This document shows positions 45,601 to 55,982 of a stretch of DNA of 64,000 nt, piece after piece. This DNA is from Alkalispirillum mobile (lineage in GTDB: Bacteria; Pseudomonadota; Gammaproteobacteria; Nitrococcales; Halorhodospiraceae), in contig NZ_RCDA01000002.1 in the NCBI RefSeq assembly GCF_003664325.1, forward strand, positions 186,001 to 250,000, given 5' to 3'. The position numbers and the translations under genes were made by a program. A model generated the notes under the pieces. That model was not told where the DNA came from. It searched no databases and saw only the letters and a program-made list of their open reading frames with translations. Within the stretch, counting starts at the first letter, position 1. The number at the start of each line of letters is the position of its first letter.

Positions 45601-47109
45601 TTAGCGGGTCCAGGTTTCCTGCCGGGCCTTGCGTTGCTCCTCCTCTTCGATCATCCGATCCACCGATGAGACGTGGTAGTCCTCGGCGAAGGCCCCTTCG
45701 GGCTCCTTCAGCATCAGCAGACAGATCACCCAGCTGATGAAGGCACCGGTGGCGATGATGAAGAAGAACTGCGTGGGCGTCACGAAGGTGAAAATCGTCA
45801 GGTAGACCACCGCGCCCACGTTGCCGTAGGCGCCGGCCATGCCCGAGATCTGGCCGGTGATGCGCCGTTTGATTGACGGGATGATCCCGAAGGTGGCGCC
45901 CTCGGAGCCCTGGACGAAGAACGAGGTCATCATGGTGATGGCAATGGCGACGATCAGGGGCCAGTTGGAGTCCAGCAGCCCCATGAGCACGAAGCCAATC
46001 CCGATCCCGAACATGTAACTGAGCATGACGAACCGGCGGTTCCCCATGCGGTCCGAGACCAGGCCGCCCATCGGCCGGGCCACCAGGTTGACGAAGGCGA
46101 AGGACGCGGCAATCGCACCCGCAGCCGCCGCGCCCAGACCCCAGGTCTCCTCGAAGAACATGGGCAGCATCGAGACCACGGCCAGTTCGGCACCGAAGTT
46201 GGCGAAATAGGTGCTGTTCAGGGCGATGACGCTGTTGAAGTGGTACTTGTCATCTTTGGGCACGCCCTTTTTGAGGATCGGGATATTCACCCGCAGGATC
46301 TGCACGACCTGGTAAATCACGATCGCCGCGATGGCGAGGTAGAGAATGGTCGCGCCGGTCGGGGTAATGTAACCCATGTTCTGCACGCGCCACACCAAGA
46401 GACCGAGCACCCCCACCAGCGGGATGGTAAAGATGATCAGCTTGATCATGTCGCCCCAGGTGCTCACCTCCATGGCCAGCGCGTTACGGGTGCGCTTGTG
46501 GGAGGTGGCGTGGGGGCCATCGGTGATCGCAAACCAGTAGAAGACGCCGTAGCCGGCCATAACGAGCGCACTCACCGCCATTGCCCAGCGCCAGCCATCC
46601 TCCCCGCCGAACATGGTCAGGGCGATGGTCGGCAGGGTCATGGCCGCGGCGGCGGAGCCGAAGTTGCCCCAACCGGCGTAGAACCCCTCGGCAAACCCGA
46701 TATCCCGCGGCCGGAACCAAAGCGCAGTCATGTGAATGCCTACCACGAAACTGGCCCCGACGGAGCTGAGCACCAGTCGTGATATCAGCAACTGGGTCAT
46801 GGTGTTGCCGAAGGCGAAGAACAGCGCCGGTATCGCCATGAGGATCATCAGGATGGAAAACACCCGGCGTGGGCCGAACCGGTCCAGCGCCATGCCCACG
46901 ATGATGCGGGCGGGGATGGTCAGGGCCACGTTACATATGGCAAATAGCCGTATGTCATCCTGGGTTAGCCAGTCCACGCTGCGCAACATGCTGGTGGCCA
47001 GCGGCGCCATGTTGAACCAGACGTAGAAGGTGATGAAAAAGGCAATCCAGGTGAGGTGAAGGGCCTTGATTTCCCGACTGCGAAATTTAAATATGTCAGC
47101 AACTTGCAT
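45601..47109 (-). CDS. narK: Second nitrate/nitrite transporter of the NarK/NrtP type
   Basis: The 502-residue major facilitator has 12 membrane segments and the motifs GWGNFGSAAAAM and ISGMAGAYGNVGAV. The latter resembles the NarK1/NrtP proton-nitrate symporter group, so this protein probably complements the antiporter-type NarK at 41107. Paired NarK1 and NarK2 occur in other denitrifiers. Its C-terminal tail is Glu/Arg-rich. It is convergent with narL and 42 bases after usp. Confidence 0.9.
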   Translation of the reverse strand: MQVADIFKFRSREIKALHLTWIAFFITFYVWFNMAPLATSMLRSVDWLTQDDIRLFAICNVALTIPARIIVGMALDRFGPRRVFSILMILMAIPALFFAFGNTMTQLLISRLVLSSVGASFVVGIHMTALWFRPRDIGFAEGFYAGWGNFGSAAAAMTLPTIALTMFGGEDGWRWAMAVSALVMAGYGVFYWFAITDGPHATSHKRTRNALAMEVSTWGDMIKLIIFTIPLVGVLGLLVWRVQNMGYITPTGATILYLAIAAIVIYQVVQILRVNIPILKKGVPKDDKYHFNSVIALNSTYFANFGAELAVVSMLPMFFEETWGLGAAAAGAIAASFAFVNLVARPMGGLVSDRMGNRRFVMLSYMFGIGIGFVLMGLLDSNWPLIVAIAITMMTSFFVQGSEGATFGIIPSIKRRITGQISGMAGAYGNVGAVVYLTIFTFVTPTQFFFIIATGAFISWVICLLMLKEPEGAFAEDYHVSSVDRMIEEEEQRKARQETWTR

Positions 47110-47150
47110 CGTGCTCTCCCGAGGTGGTTGGGGGCATTAGTTAAGGGGGA

Positions 47151-47609
47151 TCACGGGGCCGGATAGATCAGCAGGGGGCACTCCACCCGCCGCGAGAGAA
47201 AAGCGCTGACACTGCCGAAGGTCATGTAGTCGATTTCGTCGACAAAGTAGGTGAGGGACTGGGCAATGATCCCGCCGTCTGGCTTGTTGCTGTGGCGGGC
47301 AATGACCAGCAGGTCGGGCTCGCGCCGTTTCGAGGCGGCGAGGATCATTTTGCGCGGGTCACCCTCGGCCAGGATGATCTCGCTCTCCAGCTTCTGCTCG
47401 GTGACGAACTCGGCGCCCTCCTCAAGGGCCTGTTTCACCTCGTTGTATTCCTCCTCGAACAGCTCAACATTCCGCTCGGTGGAATCGCGGGGTTCCTCCG
47501 CAACACCGATCAACAGGAGCTTGGGGCGCAGCCCCTTGAACATATCCACGGTCTGGGCGAGGGCGAGCTTGGCGTTTCTGGAGCCGTCGTAGGCGATCAT
47601 GATTTTCAT
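47151..47609 (-). CDS. Universal stress protein (UspA family)
   Basis: The 152-residue protein has the Usp start MKIMIAYDGSRNAKLAL, and a C-terminal nucleotide-binding region with ILAEGDPRKMI and LVIARHSNKPDGG. It ends in VECPLLIYP. The family binds ATP or AMP and acts in stress or anaerobic adaptation. The G-2x-G-9x-G(S/T) ATP motif is only partly visible. Its place upstream of a nitrate transporter is common. The start was set at 47609 because the family begins there. Confidence 0.85.
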   Translation of the reverse strand: MKIMIAYDGSRNAKLALAQTVDMFKGLRPKLLLIGVAEEPRDSTERNVELFEEEYNEVKQALEEGAEFVTEQKLESEIILAEGDPRKMILAASKRREPDLLVIARHSNKPDGGIIAQSLTYFVDEIDYMTFGSVSAFLSRRVECPLLIYPAP

Positions 47610-48102
47610 CGGTGTTCTCCGGTGATCTCCGGGAAAACAGCCACGCCCGGCCAACAGGACAGTAGGGTGTTCCGTGCTGCGATTGCGCGGTGGCTGGGCG
47701 TGACCCATTACGTAAACTGCATAGCAAGCTAACTTCGGCGAGAGGAGGGGGTAAATATCGTGGATTGCGCTAAAAACTGTGTGCAAAACTCAGCAATATC
47801 CCAAACGGGTTATTTTTTCTGACCTTCCAGGTTGCTGATTTTTAGATTTTTAATGCGTTTGCTGGGGCTTGGGTGGCACGGGTATCGGGTGTTATGACTA
47901 TTTGGAGGTAGCCCGAGGTTTCCCGCCGAGACGCTGCGTTGGTGCCACCGCCCAGGGGGCCCCGCAGGGCGATTGGGCAACACGGGCGGGCGGCTCGGGT
48001 TTTGCGCGATGGCGCACGAATTGTCGTGGGCATTACAGCGTTAGGGCTGCTATGGTCAGGGGTGTGGCAGTCGCGGGGAGGCGTGCCAGTGGGGGAGTCA
48101 CA
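47610..48102. other. 493-base non-coding region between usp and the solute-binding protein
   Basis: The section 47755-47870 is clearly AT-rich, with T runs (47812-47819 and 47839-47851), and should contain promoter elements for usp on the minus strand and for the next gene. It also contains copy 2 of the 27-bp repeat. Frames open in 47842-48100 have no codon signal or family similarity I can recognise. I see no tRNA or other RNA gene. Confidence 0.4.
47896..47922 (+). repeat. 27-bp near-direct repeat, copy 2, upstream of the solute-binding protein
   Basis: This copy matches the narX leader copy at 42940-42966 in 24 of 27 positions and has the same orientation. No start codon follows it directly. 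The NarL-like heptamer is GGAGGTA, one mismatch from consensus. Confidence 0.65.
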
Positions 48103-48825
48103 GTGAGGATCAAACTCGGGCGGTTTACAGTCGCGTTACTGGGTATGGTGGGGGGTGCTGCACTGGCGACGGAACCGCTGGTCTTCAACACCGAAGACTA
48201 CCCACCCTTCAACTACGAGCGCCCCAGTGGCCGGGTTTCCGGAATCTCCACGGAGATCCTGCGTGAGGCCGCGGAGCGGGCAGAGGTGGATGCCACCTTC
48301 CGGATGCAACCCTGGGCCAGGTCTTACGCCATGGCCCAGCGCCAGGCCGGCCACTGCGTTTACTCCACGAGCCGGACCGACGAGCGCGAGGATGCCTTTA
48401 CCTGGGTGGGGCCGCTGGCGGACAACGACTGGGCGGTATTTGCCCGGCCTGACGCCGATATCCAGATCAACGACCTCGAGGACCTGCACGATTACCGGGT
48501 GGGCGGTTTCCGAGACGATGCCACCACGCAGTACCTGGAATCCCGCGGAATTGACGTGGCCACGGTCAGCCGGGACAGCGTGAATGCGCGTTTACTCTCG
48601 GTGGGACGGATCGACCTCTGGGCAACCGGTGGGCGGGTCGCGCCCTGGTTGGCCGAGCGGGAAGGTGCCGGTGAGGTGGAGGCCTTGCACGTCTTCCGGC
48701 AGGTGGATCTTTACCTGGCGTGCCACCCGGATACGCCGGCGGCCACGTTGGAGGCCCTGCAAGAGGCACTGGACGAAATGCGCGCTGACGGTGCCATGCA
48801 GTCCATACGGGACGACTATGGTTGA
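48103..48825 (+). CDS. Periplasmic solute-binding protein family 3 (amino-acid-type)
   Basis: The 240-residue protein has a signal peptide (RIKLGRFTVALLGMVGGAA) and the SBP_bac_3 fold: LVFNTEDYPPFNYE, GISTEILREAAERA, a hinge around YRVGGFRDDATTQYL and DLYLACHPD at the C-terminal lobe. The GTG at 48103 has GGGGGAG at good distance; an ATG at 48052 is an alternative. No permease or ATPase is near, so it is more likely a sensing partner than a transporter part. It is encoded directly upstream of the Sia locus on the same strand, 158 bases before siaB. Confidence 0.8.
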   Translation: MRIKLGRFTVALLGMVGGAALATEPLVFNTEDYPPFNYERPSGRVSGISTEILREAAERAEVDATFRMQPWARSYAMAQRQAGHCVYSTSRTDEREDAFTWVGPLADNDWAVFARPDADIQINDLEDLHDYRVGGFRDDATTQYLESRGIDVATVSRDSVNARLLSVGRIDLWATGGRVAPWLAEREGAGEVEALHVFRQVDLYLACHPDTPAATLEALQEALDEMRADGAMQSIRDDYG

Positions 48826-48983
48826 TGCCCCGATTTTCCGTTCTAACCTTCCGGGCACGCGCAAAATCTATGCGTCCGGTCCAAGTCGGTTTGCCGGACT
48901 GTCATCGGCCGGTGGTTGCGGTATATTCTGTGTTCTGATCCGGCATAGATCTGCCAATAAAACCAATTAAAGTGCGGGATTAT

Positions 48984-49562
48984 ATGATGCCAAGTGTATT
49001 TGGGGGCGGCATGCTGGCCAATGACTACCTGCGATTCCGCGATGACCTTGCAGGTAAGGGGATTATCTTCTCGTTCACCGGGTATGTGACGGAGAGCATT
49101 CTCACCGCGCTGGGCGAGGCACTGCGGCACAAGATGCGCCTGGATGACGCGGACCCCCAGGTGACGCGCAAGGTTTTCTCGGTTTTCGTCGAGCAGGTGC
49201 AGAACATCATCCGCTACTCGGCCGACCGGGAGGAGCAAGGCGCGGCAGAGCCCCTGGCGCTGAGCTCGGGCATGGTCACGGTGGGGCGCGACGAGGGGCG
49301 GTTTTTCGTGGTCTGCGGTAACACCGTGACGCCGGCCGATGCGCGCAAGTTGGAGGCACGGCTGAGTGAGCTGGCCCGCATGGATCGCGACGAGCTCCGT
49401 AAATACTACAAGACGAAGCTGCGGGAGCCGCCTGAGGAAGACAGCAAGGGGGCCAGTATCGGCCTTATCGAGATTGCCCGTCGGGCTAGCGAACCCATCG
49501 AGTTCGACTTCCTCGAGCTGGACGCCCAGCGCGTATTTTTTTGTCTCAAGGCTTATATCTGA
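48984..49562 (+). CDS. siaB: SiaB-family protein kinase
   Basis: The 192-residue protein belongs to the SiaB group, a GHKL-like kinase that phosphorylates SiaC. Seen are the start FRDDLAGKGIIFSFTGYVTE, the N-box-like FVEQVQNIIRYSAD, and a G-box-like GASIGLIEIARRAS. The ATG at 48984 is chosen over GTG 48972 by comparison with the family start; the ribosome site is weak. It is the first gene of the siaB-C-D-A block, with siaC one base after its stop. Confidence 0.85.
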   Translation: MMPSVFGGGMLANDYLRFRDDLAGKGIIFSFTGYVTESILTALGEALRHKMRLDDADPQVTRKVFSVFVEQVQNIIRYSADREEQGAAEPLALSSGMVTVGRDEGRFFVVCGNTVTPADARKLEARLSELARMDRDELRKYYKTKLREPPEEDSKGASIGLIEIARRASEPIEFDFLELDAQRVFFCLKAYI

Positions 49563-49563
49563 G

Positions 49564-49971
49564 ATGACAATGGATGCGATCAATCAGCAAGCCACGGACC
49601 GCACACCTCGGGTGCTGTTCGACCCGCAAGCCGGCCGGTTCGAGATGTCCGGCGAATCCTACCCGGAGGATGCGGCCAGTTTTTTCGGGCCCATCATGGA
49701 GCAGCTCAGCGCCTTTGTGGCGGAGGACCAGGGGCCGGCGCTCCACGTGGCGCTGGAGATGGCCTATTTCAACAGCAGCAGTGCCAAGGCGCTGATGAAC
49801 ATGTTCCAGATGCTGGAGGATGCGGCCGAACGCGGCCGGGAGATCACCGTGGACTGGTACTACCAGGCCGGGGACGACACCATGGAAGAGTTCGGCGAGG
49901 ACTTCTCCGAAGATTTCGAGTGCGCCGAGTTTCGCCTCAATGAGCGGGATGATGCCTCCACTTCCATTTGA
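49564..49971 (+). CDS. siaC: SiaC-type anti-sigma-like switch protein (DUF1987)
   Basis: The 135-residue SiaC protein is the phospho-switch of the network: unphosphorylated SiaC binds and activates the SiaD cyclase. It has the family block MSGESYPEDAASFFGP and YFNSSSAKALMNMF. In the Pseudomonas aeruginosa protein the phosphorylated residue is a threonine in the equivalent YLNTSS block. Here the same spot is serine (S71). The ending is acidic. siaD begins 15 bases later. Confidence 0.88.
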   Translation: MTMDAINQQATDRTPRVLFDPQAGRFEMSGESYPEDAASFFGPIMEQLSAFVAEDQGPALHVALEMAYFNSSSAKALMNMFQMLEDAAERGREITVDWYYQAGDDTMEEFGEDFSEDFECAEFRLNERDDASTSI

Positions 49972-49986
49972 CGACAGGTCAAGCCC

Positions 49987-50889
49987 ATGAATAGCTCGCG
50001 CGAGAAACTCCCCGGTAATTGGTCCAGCGCCAGTAACAACGAAAAGGGCCCCCGCTTCTCTCTGTTCGATCAGGAAGAGGCGCTCTTGCAGCACGCTGAT
50101 CAAATGGTCGACAAGCTGGACCAGGTGGCTGACGGGGTGCGCGAGCTGGCCAATGCCTACCGCCAGAGCTATCGCTCGCAAACGCGGTTGCTGCGCATGA
50201 GCGACCGGATGCAACTGGACCTGCAGCAGGCCAACCAGAAACTGGAGGCGCAGGCGGAATCCCTGCGCACGCTCAACGAGGCGCTGGAGCAGGAGGTCCA
50301 GGCCCGGGAGCAGCTGGCCGACGAATTACACCGGCTGGCAATGATGGACGACCTAACCGGAGTGTACTCTCGCCGGCAGGTGCTGGAGGTGGGTGAGCGT
50401 GAGCTGGCGCGCCGACGGCGCCAGGGTCTCACGCCGCTCACCCTGCTCATGATGGACCTGGACCACTTCAAGCGGATCAACGATCGCTTTGGCCACGCTG
50501 CCGGGGATACCGTGCTGGTGGCCTTTGCCGAGGTGTTGCATCGGAACCTGCGGGAGTCCGACGCTGTTGGCCGCCTGGGGGGCGAGGAGTTCCTCGCCGT
50601 GCTGCCTGAAGTGGACCTGCGTGGGGGCATGACGCTGGCAGAGCGGATTCGTGAAGAGGTGGCCGCGCTTCGAATCCCCTGGGAGCAGCAGGGGGACGGG
50701 AGCGGCAGCGTGGACCTGGATCTGACGGTCAGCATCGGCGTGGCCGCCCTGCGCAGCACCCATGAATCCCTGGACACGGCGATCATGCGCGCCGACGACG
50801 CCCTTTATCAGGCCAAGCTCTCTGGCCGCAACCGCGTGATGCTGGCCAAGGCGGAGGAGCGCGGTAACCAGTCGGACCCGGAGGTTTGA
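49987..50889 (+). CDS. siaD: SiaD diguanylate cyclase
   Basis: The 300-residue protein has a helical N-terminal region (about 30-115), as needed for the SiaC-binding stalk, and a GGDEF domain with GGEEF at 198-202. The inhibitory RxxD site (RESD, 189-192) lies five residues upstream, so the enzyme should be product-inhibited. It makes cyclic-di-GMP from two GTP and has no membrane segment. Its stop overlaps the siaA start (TGATG). Confidence 0.9.
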   Translation: MNSSREKLPGNWSSASNNEKGPRFSLFDQEEALLQHADQMVDKLDQVADGVRELANAYRQSYRSQTRLLRMSDRMQLDLQQANQKLEAQAESLRTLNEALEQEVQAREQLADELHRLAMMDDLTGVYSRRQVLEVGERELARRRRQGLTPLTLLMMDLDHFKRINDRFGHAAGDTVLVAFAEVLHRNLRESDAVGRLGGEEFLAVLPEVDLRGGMTLAERIREEVAALRIPWEQQGDGSGSVDLDLTVSIGVAALRSTHESLDTAIMRADDALYQAKLSGRNRVMLAKAEERGNQSDPEV

Positions 50890-52559
50890 TGCGGGGAGGC
50901 GCGAATGGGGAGCGTGCCATTTCCCGCGGGCTGACCTTCAAGCAGGCGCTCACCACCCTGGTAGTGGTGTTCGTGCTGGGGCTGTTGGCGGCGGCGGTGG
51001 AAATCTTCGCGGATTGGCGCACCATGCGTACCGAAGTGCGGGATCACATGGGCCAGACCCTCGCCATGGTGGAGGGCAGCGCCGTGGACGCCGCCTTTGA
51101 GATGAACGCTGACGCGGCGCGGCAGGTGGTGCGGGGGCTCTCCGAGTACGAGTTTATCCAGCGGGTGGAACTCTACGACAACTTCGGTGACCGCCTCGCC
51201 TTATTCGACCGTCCCCGCCATTGGGACGCCAACGGGGTCACCGGCCGGCTCTTCGACGACATCGCCCACTGGGAGCAGCCGTTAATCCGGCAGGATATCG
51301 TCGGGCGGACGGAAGAGGTCGGTGAGCTTCGGGTCCGGCTGGACCCCGACGTCATTGCCAGCGGCTTCATGCAGCGGACCGCCGTCAATGCAGGGGTCAA
51401 CTTTACCAAGGCCATCGCGATCTCCCTTCTGGTGGTGGCCATCTTCCACTTCCTCATTACCCGACCCCTGTTACGCCTCAACACGGCCATCGGCGAGGTG
51501 GATCCGCACCAGCCGGGCGCCTGGCCCGTGCCCGCCATGCCCGGCCATCAGCGAGATGAGCTCGGCCAGATTGTCGGGTCGCTGGATGACCTGCTAAAGG
51601 CGTTCCAACGGGGGCTTAACGAACGGGACCAGGCCGAGGACGAGCTCAGGGCCCTGACCGAGGAGCTCGAGCAGCGGGTCCAGGACCGGACCCGGAAGCT
51701 GGAAGACGCGATGCACGAGCTGGCGGCCGAGAAGGAGGAGACCGAAACGGCCTACCAGCGCCTGGGCGAGACCCACCGGGAATTGGAAAAGGCGAACCAT
51801 CTCGTCCTGGAGAGCATCCGCTACGCCCGGCGGATTCAGACGGCGATGCTGCCGGACAAGTCCGCCCTGGGCGATGCCGTCAAGGAAATCTACGTTTGCT
51901 GGGAGCCGCTTCACCTGGTGGGGGGCGACTACTTCTGGCTGGAGCGGTTCGGACGTCGCAGCCTTATCGTGGTGGTGGATTGCACCGGCCACGGTGTGCC
52001 GGGGGCCTTTATTACCCTCGTGGTGGCCTCGGCGCTGGATCGCATTCTGCACGAGCGCGACCTGCGCAGCCCGGCGGAGATCCTCACCGCGCTGGACGAG
52101 ATGGTCCGCGCCCGGTTGCGTCAGGATGGCGAGGCGCCGGAATCGGACGACGGACTGGACGCCAGCGTCTGCCTGTGGGACGAGGAGGACCGCAGCGTGA
52201 CCTTCTCCGGCGCCGGGCTGCCGCTCATTTACGTTGAGGACGGCGAGGCGCGGGAGATCAAGGGCAACCGGGCGGGGCTGGGCTATTACAGCCTGGTGCC
52301 GCGCAGGCCGTTCGAGGACCACCGCGTGCCGGTGAGGCCCGGCATGTCTTTCTACCAGCTCACGGACGGGATTCCCGACCACATGGGGGGTGAGCCGAAG
52401 CGCTTGCTGGGCCGGCGTCGCGTGCGGCGGTTGATCGCCCGCAACGCCCACCTCCCCATGGAGGACCAGATCCGCCGGCTGGAAACCGAACTCGAGCGCT
52501 ACCGTGGCCCGGAGCCGCGCCGCGACGACATGACGCTGGTGGGCTTCCAGCCCCTCTGA
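50889..52559 (+). CDS. siaA: SiaA membrane PP2C-type (SpoIIE) phosphatase
   Basis: The 556-residue protein has a membrane segment near 17-38, a periplasmic sensor domain (40-170), a second segment near 172-190, HAMP, a coiled coil (240-310) and a SpoIIE-type phosphatase with metal-site motifs GGDYFW, VDCTGHGVPGAF, TDGIPDHM and RRDDMTLVGF. It removes the SiaC phosphate and so switches SiaD on. In pseudomonads siaA comes first in the operon; here it comes last. Confidence 0.88.
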   Translation: MRGGANGERAISRGLTFKQALTTLVVVFVLGLLAAAVEIFADWRTMRTEVRDHMGQTLAMVEGSAVDAAFEMNADAARQVVRGLSEYEFIQRVELYDNFGDRLALFDRPRHWDANGVTGRLFDDIAHWEQPLIRQDIVGRTEEVGELRVRLDPDVIASGFMQRTAVNAGVNFTKAIAISLLVVAIFHFLITRPLLRLNTAIGEVDPHQPGAWPVPAMPGHQRDELGQIVGSLDDLLKAFQRGLNERDQAEDELRALTEELEQRVQDRTRKLEDAMHELAAEKEETETAYQRLGETHRELEKANHLVLESIRYARRIQTAMLPDKSALGDAVKEIYVCWEPLHLVGGDYFWLERFGRRSLIVVVDCTGHGVPGAFITLVVASALDRILHERDLRSPAEILTALDEMVRARLRQDGEAPESDDGLDASVCLWDEEDRSVTFSGAGLPLIYVEDGEAREIKGNRAGLGYYSLVPRRPFEDHRVPVRPGMSFYQLTDGIPDHMGGEPKRLLGRRRVRRLIARNAHLPMEDQIRRLETELERYRGPEPRRDDMTLVGFQPL

Positions 52560-54137
<1,578 letters not shown>

Positions 54138-54144
54138 ACGCGGC

Positions 54145-54179
54145 GGACCGGCGGGCCGCCTGGCGTGGCCCGCCGGTCC
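54145..54179 (+). terminator. Terminator of guaB
   Basis: A 13-bp perfect stem (54145-54157 with 54167-54179) has a 9-base loop and is followed by a T-rich stretch (TTACCCTTTATT). Confidence 0.8.
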
Positions 54180-54222
54180 TTACCCTTTATTGGCCTGAAC
54201 CCCGAGCACGGAATCGCCGGGG

Positions 54223-54978
54223 TCAGAATGCCTGTACCAGCATCGGTTCCAGCACGCGTCCCACCAGATAGGCGGCCACCGAGGCCGCGCCCCCCAGCAG
54301 CAGCGTCTCCAGCCCCGCGCGCAGGCGCGACATGTCCAGAATGACCCCCTTGGCGTAACCGATCCCGAACAGGGCCAGGGCGGTGCATACGGCGCTGGCG
54401 ATGAAGTACTCCCCACCGGTGAGGAAGGGGATCAGGAAGGGGGCGAGGGGCACGAAACCGACCAGCACAAAGGCCGTGAACGTGGTCAGGCCCGAGGTGA
54501 TGGCCGAGGGGCCGTGCAGGGACAGGCCGTGCTCCTCCATCAGCATGGTGTTCACCCACAGTTGGTGGTCGCGGGTGATGGTCTCCACGATGTGTTCCAG
54601 CGCCTCGCCATCAAATCCCTTGGCCTCGAAGATGGCCCGGATCTCCTCTCGCTCGCCGTGCGGGTCTGCCGCCACGTGGCGTTGCTCCTGCTGCCGCAGG
54701 CGGTGGCGCGCCTCCTCGGTGCTCTTGACTGCCTGGTAGTTGCTGACGGCCATGCTCAGGGCATCGGCGATCAGGCTGGCCACCCCGAGTACGAAGGCCA
54801 CCATGCCGGGCAGCCCCGCACCGGCCACGCTGGCCACCAGAGCCAGCGTGGTGATACAGCCGTCGATGCCGCCCAGAATGGCGTCGGGAAGATAGCCGCG
54901 GTGCTTGTCCTCGGCCAGCCGCTCGCGGATCGCGTCGGGGTGGTGGCTGTGCTCCAGTTCGGGTTCGTTGCGGGGCAT
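54223..54978 (-). CDS. VIT1/CCC1-family iron or manganese transporter
   Basis: The 251-residue protein has five likely membrane segments and the VIT1/CCC1 layout: DAILGGIDGCITTLALVASV in segment 1, a cytoplasmic acidic metal-binding domain (about 85-140, with several Glu residues) and SAITSGLTTFTAFVLVGFVP. Family members move Fe(II) or Mn(II) out of the cytoplasm. ATG codons at 54981 and 54978 both follow GGGAGGG; the second has better spacing. It is in the same strand and direction as the ATP-grasp gene, 35 bases upstream. Confidence 0.85.
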   Translation of the reverse strand: MPRNEPELEHSHHPDAIRERLAEDKHRGYLPDAILGGIDGCITTLALVASVAGAGLPGMVAFVLGVASLIADALSMAVSNYQAVKSTEEARHRLRQQEQRHVAADPHGEREEIRAIFEAKGFDGEALEHIVETITRDHQLWVNTMLMEEHGLSLHGPSAITSGLTTFTAFVLVGFVPLAPFLIPFLTGGEYFIASAVCTALALFGIGYAKGVILDMSRLRAGLETLLLGGAASVAAYLVGRVLEPMLVQAF

Positions 54979-55013
54979 CATTTCCCTCCCGGTCGTCGCC
55001 GGGCGGGCGACGT

Positions 55014-55826
55014 TCAGCTGGCGATGGGCCAGGGTGTGGGCGAGTTGTCCGGTCCGTCGTTGTCACTCTGACGGCGCAGCCAGTCGTGGATAAAGCCACC
55101 AAGGCGGATGCCGGCCTGGTTCAGGGCCTCGTTGCCGAACAGCAGGTTAAATTCGAGCACGTACCAGTGCCCGTGCACCCGGGCCAGGTCGAAGCCGGCG
55201 TGGTCCAGCCCCAGGCGGGTGGCGATCCGCTCGACCAGCTCCAGGGCGGCGCACGGGACATCCGTGAATTCAATCCGCCCGCCCTGCGCCACGTTGTTGT
55301 GGAAGCTGCCTTCGGCGCCGTGGCGCCAATAGGCGGAGATCACCCGGTCGCCCAACCAGACCACGCGCAGGTCCCGGTCGATCGGCAGATACTCCTGAAG
55401 ATACAGACGGTCCTCCCGTGCGGCAAAGGCCTGCAGCGCCTGGCGGTCCGCCAGCAGGAACACCCCCTGGCCCCGGGCGTTGCGTGGCTGTTTGCCCACC
55501 ATGGGGTAACCGAGTTGCTCCTCGGCCGCCTCGAGGCTGGTCTCCGTGGGCGGCAGGATCAGCGTCTCGGGCACGTGGGCCGGGCAGACGGTCCAGAAGG
55601 CGCGGGTCATCTCGATCTTGTCGTAGCCCAGATGATAGCCGGGCAGCGCCGGGAAGACGCGAGCGCCCAGGCCGTAGACCAGGCTGTTCACCTGCCAGGT
55701 CTCCGGGAACAGCACCCAGTCGGCGTGTCGAAGTAGCGCCTGCTCCCGGAACAGGTGTTCCGGCTTGATGTAGCGCACGCCCGGGACACCCAGGCTGCGG
55801 TATGCGTTGAAGCTGACCAGGTTCAT
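55014..55826 (-). CDS. RimK-like ATP-grasp ligase
   Basis: The 270-residue protein has an N-terminal pre-ATP-grasp section, then the lysine loop [26 protein letters not shown] (like the RimK glutamylase loop) and [21 protein letters not shown], with the metal ligands E and N. It should ligate an amino acid or peptide using ATP; the acceptor is unknown. The start was put at 55826 by family match; the frame extends upstream without support. It is divergent from guaA. Confidence 0.75.
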   Translation of the reverse strand: MNLVSFNAYRSLGVPGVRYIKPEHLFREQALLRHADWVLFPETWQVNSLVYGLGARVFPALPGYHLGYDKIEMTRAFWTVCPAHVPETLILPPTETSLEAAEEQLGYPMVGKQPRNARGQGVFLLADRQALQAFAAREDRLYLQEYLPIDRDLRVVWLGDRVISAYWRHGAEGSFHNNVAQGGRIEFTDVPCAALELVERIATRLGLDHAGFDLARVHGHWYVLEFNLLFGNEALNQAGIRLGGFIHDWLRRQSDNDGPDNSPTPWPIAS

Positions 55827-55982
55827 GGCGGGTGGGTCTCCTGGCGATCCTGTGGTCGGGGCGCCGGCCGGGGGCGCGGGTGCGCTCGGGGCACCGCTTG
55901 CGGTATGCTGTGGCGCCTTGTCGGCGGTTCTTTTAGCATGTGCCGCCCCCACGCGCCAGCACTCGTTCCAGCGGATCTATCA

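Noticed and set aside
48972-48983. GTG at 48972 as siaB start
   Set aside because: It adds four residues that the family lacks; the ATG at 48984 is the more likely start, although neither has a good ribosome site.
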